Position numbers and translations under genes: made by a program. A stretch of 64,000 nucleotides of DNA from NCBI GenBank assembly GCA_903919715.1, contig CAIXJC010000043.1:1-64000 (forward strand). The letters run 5' to 3'. Below, piece after piece: positions 9,260 to 17,174 of the stretch. The stretch is from an uncultured bacterium (GTDB taxonomy: Bacteria; Planctomycetota; Phycisphaerae; Phycisphaerales; SM1A02). The stretch's first letter is position 1, and the number at the start of each line of letters is the position of its first letter. Under the pieces are notes generated by a model, which was not told the DNA's origin, did no database searches, and was given only the letters and a program-made list of their open reading frames with translations.

Positions 9260-10579
9260 ATGGCAAAGCTTTTTTACACAATCGACGAAGCCGCAGCACG
9301 ACTCGGCAAATCCGAGTCAGACCTGCAGAAAATGGTCAACTCTGGGCAACTTGAAGAGTTCAAGATGCACGACCAAGTGCACTTCAAGCGAGCTGTCATC
9401 GACCAACTCGTGGTCGACGACAGCGATGACTTGGTACTTCCTGGCGACGACGATCTCGATCTGAGTGATTCGAGCATCAAGAGTTCACCAACACCTGCCA
9501 TTTCGCTCAACGATGCCTCAGGCAGTGCAATAATTGATGATTTGAAGTTCGATGACGATGCGCCAACTGCTCCTGCGTCAAAACCATCTGCAAAGTCAGA
9601 AATGGATTTGGGCATGGATTTGGGCATGGATTTGGGCATGGATTTGGGACTCGACTTGGGACTGGATTTGGAACTCGACTTAGATGAAGGCGTGAAATCA
9701 GCCAGCGCTGGAGCCAAGGCCCCGTCGACTTCCTCGAAGCCAAAGGTTGATGCCTCAGGGCCAATCGACTTTGGAGATCCAATCGGTTTGGTGGATTCTG
9801 CGGATGCGAGTGGAATTGCTCCAGCCGCTCCCGCAAAGAGTTCCACCGGATCAGGCTCGAGTCAAAATTTAGGTAACGATTTGGATCTTGATTTAGGTTT
9901 GGATTTGGGTCTTGATGACGCCCCGCCAACTAAATCAGCCCCAGCAAAGGGTGGCATCGATCTCATGGGAGATAGACGTGGGGACTCAGCCGCAGCGATG
10001 GCTGCCTCTGACGCAAGCGGTTCGATGGCGCCCCCAACAAACCGCCGCCCTGCGCCACAAAACGATGACTTTTTGGATGTTGGCTCCATGACTGGTTCTG
10101 GAAGCCTTTCACTAGAAACTGTTGGATCTGGCAGCGGAATGCTTGATGACTCAACTGATTCTGATCAATCCACTGTTGGCGCCGCACTTCTGGATGACGG
10201 CGGCGACGATACTTTTGGAACTGGCGCTTCGCTTGGCGGTGCAAGCGGGCTCTTTGCGGAGCCAACCGGCATGGATGGCTTCGATCAAGACTCCGATGAC
10301 TCTGTTCCAATGGCAGCATCTGCGATTGGCGGCGGAATGGTGGCGATGCAAGTTGAACGCGTCGAAAGTGCCAGCAGCGGAATGGGATTAGGCTTGATGG
10401 TCGGATCGCTCGTTGCAATCGTTTTAGCCGCTCTCGTCGTGATGGGGAGCCGCATGGGCGGTGGATCCGCACTCGCTGCAATGATCACCCAAGACTGGAT
10501 GATGTGGTGCGGCGGACTGGCGATTGGAACTCTCGTCGCTGGTGGAATCGGATTCTTCGTCGGCAAGTCACTCGAGTGA
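9260..10579 (+). CDS. Helix-turn-helix domain protein with acidic repeat linker and two C-terminal membrane segments
   Basis: A 439-residue protein. Residues 1-60 (FYTIDEAAARLGKSESDLQK ... MHDQVHFKRAVIDQL) resemble the excisionase/MerR-type winged helix-turn-helix found in many planctomycete proteins. A long acidic, low-complexity linker follows, including seven 12-bp units encoding MDLG/LDLG-type repeats (9602-9685) and later Ser/Gly/Asp-rich stretches. Two hydrophobic segments close the protein (GLMVGSLVAIVLAALVVMG and a final WCGGLAIGTLVAGGIGFFVG). This architecture suggests a membrane-tethered DNA-binding or protein-binding factor; what it binds is unknown. The ATG at 9260 is chosen because the domain begins there; the frame upstream overlaps mutY. 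Its stop overlaps the GTG start of the next gene (GTGA). Confidence 0.8.
   Translation: MAKLFYTIDEAAARLGKSESDLQKMVNSGQLEEFKMHDQVHFKRAVIDQLVVDDSDDLVLPGDDDLDLSDSSIKSSPTPAISLNDASGSAIIDDLKFDDDAPTAPASKPSAKSEMDLGMDLGMDLGMDLGLDLGLDLELDLDEGVKSASAGAKAPSTSSKPKVDASGPIDFGDPIGLVDSADASGIAPAAPAKSSTGSGSSQNLGNDLDLDLGLDLGLDDAPPTKSAPAKGGIDLMGDRRGDSAAAMAASDASGSMAPPTNRRPAPQNDDFLDVGSMTGSGSLSLETVGSGSGMLDDSTDSDQSTVGAALLDDGGDDTFGTGASLGGASGLFAEPTGMDGFDQDSDDSVPMAASAIGGGMVAMQVERVESASSGMGLGLMVGSLVAIVLAALVVMGSRMGGGSALAAMITQDWMMWCGGLAIGTLVAGGIGFFVGKSLE
9602..9685 (+). repeat. In-frame 12-bp tandem repeat encoding (M/L)DLG units
   Basis: Seven consecutive 12-bp units, the first three identical (ATGGATTTGGGC) and the later ones diverging at synonymous or conservative positions, encode alternating MDLG and LDLG. 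The period is a multiple of three, so copy-number changes keep the frame of the helix-turn-helix protein. Confidence 0.9.
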
Positions 10580-11241
10580 TTCTTTCTTCTTACGGTCTTC
10601 GAGAATGGGGAATGGCGACCGCCGCGGCGTGCGCAATGATTATTCTCACTGGCCCGATCTGGTGGGTAGTCATTCTCGTGGGGATTTTCTGGTTTGCGGC
10701 TGCGGCGTTCTTTCGAGATCCGCTCTTTCGAAAACCAGCAACCAACGATTCAACAGACCTTGTCAGTCCAGCGGATGGCGTGGTCTCCGCAGTCTTGACG
10801 GTCGATCATCATCCCGCAACCAATGGCCCCGCAACAATCGTCCGAATTTTCTTAAGCGTTCTTGATGTTCATATCAACCGAATGCCATGCGCAGCGACTG
10901 TTGTTTCAATGACCCATACTCCTGGCCGTTATCTCGATGCGAGATCAGCAGAAAGTGCGCAAGTCAATGAATCCAACCTCATTGTTGTGAAGACTCGTGA
11001 TGGCGATCTCTTGGGAGTACGACAGATTTCAGGCGCAATCGCCCGCCGAATCGTCTGTCCGATTTCCATCGGGGACTCCTTCGATCGTGGCCAACGATTC
11101 GGCATGATTAAATTCGGCTCGACGACGGAACTCATTGTGCCAACGAGATCGACAATGACTGTCCGAATCGCCAAGGGAGATCGAGTCGTCGGAGGCGTCA
11201 CGATTCTTGTTGCGCTTCCGCCACAATCGACCAACCCTTAA
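10576..11241 (+). CDS. psd: Phosphatidylserine decarboxylase proenzyme (short, archaeal-type)
   Basis: A 221-residue pyruvoyl-dependent enzyme predicted to make phosphatidylethanolamine from phosphatidylserine at the inner membrane. Two N-terminal hydrophobic segments (about 10-45, ending FFRDP) are followed by LVSPADGVVS, the conserved FLSVLDVHINRMP and the self-cleavage site FGST, with Gly-Ser at about 181/182 near the C-terminus; the Ser would become the pyruvoyl group. The GTG at 10576 gives a 4-bp GTGA overlap with the preceding gene and a good family N-terminus (ILSSYGLREWG). No phosphatidylserine synthase gene lies next to it. Its stop lies within the palindromic TTAA at 11238-11241; a second, remnant copy of this gene end lies at 13196-13216. 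Confidence 0.88.
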   Translation: MILSSYGLREWGMATAAACAMIILTGPIWWVVILVGIFWFAAAAFFRDPLFRKPATNDSTDLVSPADGVVSAVLTVDHHPATNGPATIVRIFLSVLDVHINRMPCAATVVSMTHTPGRYLDARSAESAQVNESNLIVVKTRDGDLLGVRQISGAIARRIVCPISIGDSFDRGQRFGMIKFGSTTELIVPTRSTMTVRIAKGDRVVGGVTILVALPPQSTNP

Positions 11242-11265
11242 CTCGGATCCGCAGGAAAATCGGAT
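11221..11265. repeat. Left 45-bp imperfect direct repeat flanking the decarboxylase island
   Basis: This segment contains the last codons of psd and, beyond TTAA, a minus-strand remnant matching the end of the pseudo-receiver/GAF gene. It aligns without gaps to 13196-13240 with four mismatches. On the minus strand it reads SSDFPADPS then stop, against SSDFPADSG then stop in the intact gene. The two copies bracket the AT-richer decarboxylase gene. Confidence 0.85.
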
Positions 11266-11429
11266 GAGGGATCTTGGATCGTTCTATTACCCGTGTCGTA
11301 GCCGACATGAATCTTGGTGAGATCGATGCGGGTAATGGTCCACCTAGCGCATTGTCAAGCATTGGATGCGACGAGCTTGCTCGACTGCGGTGGCGAGCAT
11401 TCGTGCAAAGCTGCGAGACCGACGGAACT

Positions 11430-12887
11430 TCACGCGTGCGTGCCGAGCAATGCTTTCAATTCTTCAAAGTAACGATCAAAAAACTTGTGGTATGCCCCTT
11501 CTTCTTGATGCGGCATGGCGATCGTGTGGGCTCTATTTTTTTCAGGCTCCGCGGCAATACTATAAGTTTTACGCAACTCACTACTCAAACCTGTATGCCA
11601 GGGATATACAACCGTTGTCGAAAAAGGATTTCGCCAGGCTTTCACCAGTCTTTCATCTTTACTCGATAGCCCTGAAAGCTCTAGCCGTCGATTAAATTCG
11701 GCAATCGACCAATCCGCCAGCTTATAACAATCTGCTGCCATTTTCTCATACCGGGCTTTTCCGCTCAGGCCATCTTTTTCAATGTTGAGCGCGAGCCATG
11801 TCATGACTGGCAGGATGCCGATCCTCGATCCGCCTATGCAATTATCTTCCGATCCAATATATGGGATGACTTTGCCTTTATGCGTAACAGTATTTACATA
11901 AAAAAGGCCACCAGGGACTGCAGTCCCGATCTGTTTGCTCGTGCTCACTGCAAGCGAGTCGAAATGTACTTTGACTTCATCCCAATAACTTATGTGTTCC
12001 CCATCATTAAATGGCAGGAGCATCATTCCCAGAGCGCCGTCACCATGGAGATGGAAATCCTCAATTTCGAGTTCCGCCAATAGGTGGATTATTTTCCTCG
12101 AATCCTCTACCGCACCTGTCATGGTTGTTCCAAGATTAACAATAATGATCGGGACAAATGGCTTTGATTCTTTATCTGCCAGCTCCGCTTGCAGTTCTCG
12201 TTTTCGGTTATTGTTAAAAACGATTTGATCCTGAATAACATTTGTGCCGTTCGTCGTTTTTGAAATAGGCAGCAATGCTTTCGTTAATACATCAAGCTGC
12301 TCTATATTTATTTTTATAGCCTGTAATTCTTCTTCGTATTTCGTTTTCTGTTGGACAAGAACGTCTTTCAGATGCCCATAATCCATTTCTCCACTTTTTT
12401 GAGACTTAATCAGTGGAAAATCAACCGCATTGTGATTCGCCAGACCCAGAATGTCTGCACATTTATCCCCACTGTAATGGGTCTGGTCGGAATAGAACAT
12501 CTTTCCCCATGGATACTTCGTTCGAGCATTGAGCATCGAGTTGATATTGCCGAAAGTTCCCCCTTCGACTACCTGCCCTACAAAGTCCGCGCTCAAACCA
12601 AAGAACTCCCGAAAGGAATCAACGACTTTCTGTTCAAAGCCGAAAGCATTCAGGCTATAGGTTCCTCCTGATGCGTACCCTCCCAGATTGGCTATGAACT
12701 TATCTGCCAAATGACTAATTTCGGAAAGATAACTGATATCAAGGTTAAACGGATACCCAAGCATGAGGGGCGTATGCTCATCTATATAGGCATTATAATT
12801 TTTAATTTGGCTCATTATTTGCAAGGGAAGCACAAAGCCATCTTTCAACGGCTTGCCTTGCATACTTTCGATTACTTCCGACTTCAT
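11430..12887 (-). CDS. PLP-dependent group II decarboxylase, histidine-decarboxylase-like, probably horizontally acquired
   Basis: A 485-residue pyridoxal-phosphate enzyme. Recognisable parts are EGGTFGNINSMLNAR (about 108-122), SDQTHYSGDK with the His that stacks on PLP (about 137), NLGTTMTGAVED (about 251-262), HGDGALG with the PLP-binding Asp (about 283), and STSKQIG with the Schiff-base Lys (about 318). The layout is closest to PLP-type histidine decarboxylases, but substrate assignment is tentative. A charged helical insertion of about 60 residues (about 181-242) separates the N-terminal PLP motifs from NLGTT; I do not expect it in the usual enzyme. The gene is visibly AT-richer than its neighbours, has a clear ribosome site (AAAGGAAT, about 5 bp before ATG), stands alone, and lies between duplicated junction repeats, all pointing to transfer. 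Confidence 0.82.
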   Translation of the reverse strand: MKSEVIESMQGKPLKDGFVLPLQIMSQIKNYNAYIDEHTPLMLGYPFNLDISYLSEISHLADKFIANLGGYASGGTYSLNAFGFEQKVVDSFREFFGLSADFVGQVVEGGTFGNINSMLNARTKYPWGKMFYSDQTHYSGDKCADILGLANHNAVDFPLIKSQKSGEMDYGHLKDVLVQQKTKYEEELQAIKINIEQLDVLTKALLPISKTTNGTNVIQDQIVFNNNRKRELQAELADKESKPFVPIIIVNLGTTMTGAVEDSRKIIHLLAELEIEDFHLHGDGALGMMLLPFNDGEHISYWDEVKVHFDSLAVSTSKQIGTAVPGGLFYVNTVTHKGKVIPYIGSEDNCIGGSRIGILPVMTWLALNIEKDGLSGKARYEKMAADCYKLADWSIAEFNRRLELSGLSSKDERLVKAWRNPFSTTVVYPWHTGLSSELRKTYSIAAEPEKNRAHTIAMPHQEEGAYHKFFDRYFEELKALLGTHA

Positions 12888-13195
12888 TTTCTATTCCTTT
12901 CAATTGCCGACGAAACATTGCATTGATAGGAATTCGCATTTGCAGTGTCGCGGGCGAGCTCCCGTTCAATCCACTGAAAGATGGCGTTACCGTGACTCAA
13001 GTGTAATGACATGGCGGGAAATAGCAGGACATTCCCACGCGAAAGCCACGGCGAATTTCAAATTACGTTTGGCACACCTGCTTCAGCGCGGTCGTTCGCA
13101 CTCCGAATCAGCAATCAGATCCCGCAGTCATAGTCCAGCATCGGATCGTCAAGCCATTGTTTCGATGACGAATTGACCTCGATTCAGGGCACGAA
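12888..13195. other. Non-coding stretch upstream of the decarboxylase gene
   Basis: About 300 bp between the decarboxylase start and the right repeat. It contains the ribosome site of the decarboxylase and presumably its promoter. Apart from short open frames with no recognisable protein character I see no gene. Base composition is higher in GC than the decarboxylase gene itself, so it may hold decayed sequence from the donor. Confidence 0.5.
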
Positions 13196-13240
13196 CCACA
13201 ATCGATCAACCCTTAACCCGAATCCGCAGGAAAGTCGGAT
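13196..13240. repeat. Right 45-bp imperfect direct repeat flanking the decarboxylase island
   Basis: It aligns to 11221-11265 with four mismatches. Read on the plus strand, its first part encodes PQSINP then stop, a remnant of the psd end (PQSTNP then stop). Read on the minus strand, its second part is the true C-terminus of the pseudo-receiver/GAF protein. The shared TTAA serves as stop on both strands. Confidence 0.85.
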
Positions 13241-14379
13241 GATGTATCTGGCGGCGAATCTAGTTCCGAATCCGAAGGTAAGTCCGGCGATTCCTTCGGC
13301 CACTGCGGTTGTGCTCGCATCAGAACGCGACGAACTCGAGCCAATCCACTCGCGAATGCTGGTCCGACAGCTCGCGCCACTTTTTCAAGATCTGGACTGA
13401 ATGGTCGCTGTCCGTCGCGAAAGAGAAAGATAACTGCACAGCCGTTAATGGGATCGAGATTGGGACAGGCAAATGCGAAGACCGATCGTCCAGGAAGAAC
13501 GCCCGACAATTCAGCAAAGCGCGCGGAGGGTGGATCGCTTGGCCCAAATCGGATGACGCCAGGCTGCGCCGCCACCTTTGCGCACCACAGGCTTGCGAGA
13601 TGTTCGACCAATCCGCCTGCGGCACGCCGCGACAAGTCGTCCCGCACATAACCGGCGAGGCGATACTGCCCATGATCCTGCAGAAAAATCGCTGCATTCG
13701 TCACGCCGACGCGGGCGATCAGATAGCGCGTACTCAACTCCACAATTGACTCGACTTCGCTTTCCTGCGCGAGCAACATTCGGCATTCAGCCTGCATCGA
13801 TGCAACTCCTTCTCGATCACGTGCGCTCTCTTCCGCATCGGCGAGATGTGCGCATGCCCCGCCGAGTTTTTCTTCAAGCTCTTTGCGCTCATGCGTCAAT
13901 CGACGGCACGCATTTTCCAACACAACGAGGCGCTCGCCACGAACACGGTCCATGATGGCGTTCTCGATCCTTCCCGCGACTCGACTGACGGTTGATTCTT
14001 GCTCACCCCAATCGCAGCCGTCAATCCAATCGTTAATCCCCAATCTGAAAAATTCGGCAACGACAATTGCAGCTGGCAGTTCGCCGACGATGATGATGCC
14101 TGCGAATGGAAATGCCTTGCGCAGAACGCTCACGAGACGACTCGTTCGTTCACCGATCATCGCAATGTCTATCACCACACAATCGATCAATCTTCCACGC
14201 ATCCAACTGACCGCTTCACGTGCGGATTCAACTCGGTCGACACGCGCGGTCCGCAATATCTCGCGACAATCGTCCGTTGAACGAGTCACAATCGGCCACG
14301 TGATTGCACCGATGAACAACACATTGGCTCGCCCGTTAATCGGTCCATTGATCCGTTGAAATTCGCTGACGTACTTCAT
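13213..14379 (-). CDS. Pseudo-receiver / coiled-coil / GAF domain protein
   Basis: A 388-residue cytoplasmic protein. Residues about 18-135 have the strand-helix rhythm of a response-regulator receiver domain (VLFIGAITWPIV ... DCVVIDIAMIG ... GIIIVGELPAA ... GINDWIDG), with a possible acceptor Asp in VVID, but the conserved Lys near the end and the Ser/Thr switch are not evident. A helical region rich in Glu/Arg (about 145-200) leads to a GAF-like domain (about 205-360, ISTRYLIARVGVTNAAIFL in outline). The tail is Asp/Ser/Pro-rich. It probably senses a small molecule or relays a signal without phosphorylation. It is last in the DUF1573, phosphoesterase, tsaB operon, about 60 bp after tsaB. 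Confidence 0.65.
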   Translation of the reverse strand: MKYVSEFQRINGPINGRANVLFIGAITWPIVTRSTDDCREILRTARVDRVESAREAVSWMRGRLIDCVVIDIAMIGERTSRLVSVLRKAFPFAGIIIVGELPAAIVVAEFFRLGINDWIDGCDWGEQESTVSRVAGRIENAIMDRVRGERLVVLENACRRLTHERKELEEKLGGACAHLADAEESARDREGVASMQAECRMLLAQESEVESIVELSTRYLIARVGVTNAAIFLQDHGQYRLAGYVRDDLSRRAAGGLVEHLASLWCAKVAAQPGVIRFGPSDPPSARFAELSGVLPGRSVFAFACPNLDPINGCAVIFLFRDGQRPFSPDLEKVARAVGPAFASGLARVRRVLMRAQPQWPKESPDLPSDSELDSPPDTSSDFPADSG

Positions 14380-14441
14380 GTGTCTCGCTCCTCATCCGAA
14401 TGATCGGACGAAAACAGGAGGCTCTTGAGACCAATTGCGAT

Positions 14442-15167
14442 CTAGCTTGGTTTTTTCGGGGTAAATCCGTCTGGATATCGGGCGCGCCATAACGTGATCG
14501 CTTCTGGTTCTCGGGGGTATCGCACGCGCAAACCAACTGAATCCGTCACTTCTCCACGCATAAACATCGATTCCGCAATCACCAAGCAATCTTTCGCCGC
14601 AAAGACTGGGGTCACGATCGACATCCCCGCATCAATCGCCCGCTTCTTCAACTCGGGCGGAAGGTGATCGTCCGCGACGAGAACAAGTGCGGATCCAGGA
14701 TCGAATGCATCATGCTCCGACCATCGATACCACTCTTGCTCCCGCACCGAAAGTACGCCGTCCATCCCCGCCTCAACAGTCGTCATCCAACACTCTTCGC
14801 CTTTGGCCGAAAGCGTGACGATGACTTTCTGCGCGCGCGGCCACCACTGCGATCGCTGCCCCATCGCTGCGACACTCGCAGATGGCACGTCGATCGCTGG
14901 GATAGAAAGCGCTTCGCAGATCCCTTTCGCCGTTGCAATTCCAACTCGCAGTCCAGTGAATCCACCAGGCCCAGTCGAAACCGCAACGGCACAGAGTTCC
15001 GCGCTCGAGATTTTCGCATCGTCGCACAGGGCGACAATTGCAGGCAGAAGAAGATCGCTCTGACGTGGATCACCGACAGGACTTCGTTCCTTGATAGCCC
15101 CATCTCGACAACGAATCGCAACAGAGATACTCCGCTGACTCGACTCGATCGCAAGAAGTCCGTGCAT
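14442..15167 (-). CDS. tsaB: tRNA N6-adenosine threonylcarbamoyltransferase complex subunit TsaB
   Basis: A 241-residue TsaB, the partner of TsaD/TsaE in making the t6A modification at position 37 of ANN-decoding tRNAs. The N-terminus LLAIESSQRSISVAI and the signature VSTGPGGFTGLRVGIATAKG (about 65-84) are typical of the ASKHA-fold TsaB; there is no metal site as in TsaD. The start codon shares one base with the stop of the upstream metallophosphoesterase (TAATG), indicating coupled translation. Confidence 0.93.
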   Translation of the reverse strand: MHGLLAIESSQRSISVAIRCRDGAIKERSPVGDPRQSDLLLPAIVALCDDAKISSAELCAVAVSTGPGGFTGLRVGIATAKGICEALSIPAIDVPSASVAAMGQRSQWWPRAQKVIVTLSAKGEECWMTTVEAGMDGVLSVREQEWYRWSEHDAFDPGSALVLVADDHLPPELKKRAIDAGMSIVTPVFAAKDCLVIAESMFMRGEVTDSVGLRVRYPREPEAITLWRARYPDGFTPKKPS

Positions 15168-16045
15168 TACGACAACGCGCGGTAAAGAACAAGCGGGATG
15201 GCAGACTTCACCAACTCCTCCGCTGATGGGAGCGGCGATTCGAGATTGATCACAACAACAGCTCCTCGTTCGTGATCGCTATTGATCACGAGGAGCCCAT
15301 CGGTCGGGCTTTCGATACCCATCTCCGCATGACAGTGGCCCACGACAAACAACTTGGCTCCAAAACGCTTCAAAAGCGCCTGAATATGCACAGGATCTTG
15401 CGATCGCCCCCACACCATGCACCATGCTGTCCCCTTGGGAGATTGGTAATCCTCCAAGACCAATGCTCGGTCGAAAGCGCCATCATCGAAATCCATTCGC
15501 GCTGGAATCGAGTGCGAACACCAGAGTCCATTTTCGGCACGAAGGACGAGAGGCATCGCAAGAATGAATTCGCGAATAGCTGTGGCGACCTCTTCGGCAC
15601 GATCACCGAAAACATAATCCAAACCATCGTCGAACATCGCCACCTGATCGCCACCGCCTTTACTGACGCTCATTCGGTGGCACTGCGCCAATTCATGATT
15701 CGCCAAAAGTGGGTGCACCTGCTGGGGATATCGCTTCACCAATTCAGCCACGATTGCAAGATTGCGATACGAGACATCCATGCCGCTGATCAGTCTCTCG
15801 CCATGAATTAATTCGTGGAGCATCACGTGATGATCGGGCGATTCATCCAATTCGGCCAAGCGCACGATCGCCTCCAAATGTCCGGGGAAGTCGTGAATGT
15901 CGCCAGTTGCCAACAACCTGCCACGTGCGGGAAGATGCACCGTCGATCCTCGACGAAGCGGCGAAGATGCCATCAACTCTGCGGCGCTCTCGAATGATTC
16001 GATCATCGCGTCGGCATCAAGAAAATGAATCTCCGGCAGCGCCAT
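15167..16045 (-). CDS. Calcineurin-like metallophosphoesterase
   Basis: A 292-residue protein with the spaced metal-binding motifs of metallophosphoesterases: TGDIHDF (about 47-53), LLANHELAQ (about 114-122, the NHE signature), WCSHSIPA and VVGHCHAEMGI near the C-terminus (the GHxH motif). It is probably a soluble phosphatase or nucleotidase; the substrate is unknown. The usual GDxxDRG second motif is not clear (LHELIHGERL occupies that region), which makes the family member unusual. It starts 2 bp after the stop of the DUF1573 gene and its stop overlaps tsaB, so it is the second gene of the operon. Confidence 0.8.
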   Translation of the reverse strand: MALPEIHFLDADAMIESFESAAELMASSPLRRGSTVHLPARGRLLATGDIHDFPGHLEAIVRLAELDESPDHHVMLHELIHGERLISGMDVSYRNLAIVAELVKRYPQQVHPLLANHELAQCHRMSVSKGGGDQVAMFDDGLDYVFGDRAEEVATAIREFILAMPLVLRAENGLWCSHSIPARMDFDDGAFDRALVLEDYQSPKGTAWCMVWGRSQDPVHIQALLKRFGAKLFVVGHCHAEMGIESPTDGLLVINSDHERGAVVVINLESPLPSAEELVKSAIPLVLYRALS

Positions 16046-16047
16046 TA

Positions 16048-17148
16048 CTATTTTTTATCCACTGGCGCGGCCTTGCCGCTCGCCTGCATCGAAACTGCGA
16101 AGACTCCCGCCCCCGTCGCTGTCTCGATTTCCACTGGCACGTACAAGATTCCAGAGGCAAGCGCGGTGGGCGTGATACGAATCATGACCGCAACATCATC
16201 CTTGTTCCCTGGCCGAACACCCTCGAGTTTCGCTGTGATTTTCGGCGAAAGTGACCGAACACGCTTGATGTCGGACCAGTCAGGCCGAACGATCTCGCCA
16301 CGTCCTTTGGGGTTGTAGTGCTCGATGACCATCGGAATCACAATGGATTCGTCTGGACCCAATCGGCCAGCAACTGCAAGTGGTTCTGGGATGAACCAAT
16401 ATCGATCAGCCTTTGTTGGATCCGCCTTCGAACCAGTGCATTCATGTCGAATCCGCATCGCGACCAAGGGACAATCAACGCGGTCCGTCTCAACGATCCA
16501 CCACAGTGGCATTGACTCGCACGGCGTATTGGGAACTGTCCAACGCAATGTGTACGACTCCCTCGGCGCATCTTTCGTCGCATCGAACCCGACGAATGCT
16601 GGAGCGATTCCACCTGCGCTGAGAATCGAAAATGCTTTTCCATCCTCGCTCGTCACTTTGATCGTTCCATTAACGACCGATTTGAGCGCATCGATATATT
16701 CGGGAGTCACTCGGATCGGCAGACTTGCATCCGCTTTCAGCATCGCCATTCGCGGAGCGCCGTATCCGTCAAATGTCAGAAAGACCTTCGCTTCTTTGAT
16801 GCCAGGAGTCCCAGGCACATCAAGCGTCGCAAGCAAGTCGACTGATGCACCAGGCGCAATCACCGTTCCAGCAAGCACATTGACGTCCGTGCATTTACAA
16901 CTGGGAACGACAGAAGTGATCTTGAGCGGATCAAGACCGGTGTTTCGAATCACAAACTTTGCTGGAAGCTTCGAACCTGGCTTTACCTTCCCAAAGTCAA
17001 TCAACGGCGGCTCGATCGAAACTGGAGCGGGCGGCGTCGTCTGTGCTGGTGATTGGATCGGCGAGGTTGCTGCAACCGCTGCGAAACTGATTCCACCCGC
17101 AACGAGCAATACGAAAGAAAAAAAGAGTGATGTGCGCATCAAAGTCAT
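16048..17148 (-). CDS. Secreted DUF1573 domain protein, first copy
   Basis: A 366-residue exported protein with an N-terminal signal peptide (SLFFSFVLLVAGGISFAAVA) and an Ig-like DUF1573 domain (about 45-130: PPLIDFGKVKPGS, FVIRNTGLDPLKI, PSCKCTDV). The remaining 230 residues have beta character and no recognised domain, but share order and motifs with the protein at 34718-35839 (AFVGFDATKDAP, ESMPLWWIVETD, MRIRHECT). The two are full-length paralogues. DUF1573 proteins are common in the envelope of planctomycetes and Bacteroidetes; a precise function is not established. The gene heads the operon leading to tsaB and is divergent from terC with only 26 bp between starts; a second ATG three codons in (17139) could be the real start. 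Confidence 0.82.
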   Translation of the reverse strand: MTLMRTSLFFSFVLLVAGGISFAAVAATSPIQSPAQTTPPAPVSIEPPLIDFGKVKPGSKLPAKFVIRNTGLDPLKITSVVPSCKCTDVNVLAGTVIAPGASVDLLATLDVPGTPGIKEAKVFLTFDGYGAPRMAMLKADASLPIRVTPEYIDALKSVVNGTIKVTSEDGKAFSILSAGGIAPAFVGFDATKDAPRESYTLRWTVPNTPCESMPLWWIVETDRVDCPLVAMRIRHECTGSKADPTKADRYWFIPEPLAVAGRLGPDESIVIPMVIEHYNPKGRGEIVRPDWSDIKRVRSLSPKITAKLEGVRPGNKDDVAVMIRITPTALASGILYVPVEIETATGAGVFAVSMQASGKAAPVDKK

Positions 17149-17174
17149 GATCTTCCTATCTTACGCCTCCACCG

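Noticed and set aside
11266-11429. Possible gene remnant left of the decarboxylase gene
   Set aside because: Short open stretches exist, but none shows a recognisable fragment of a known protein.
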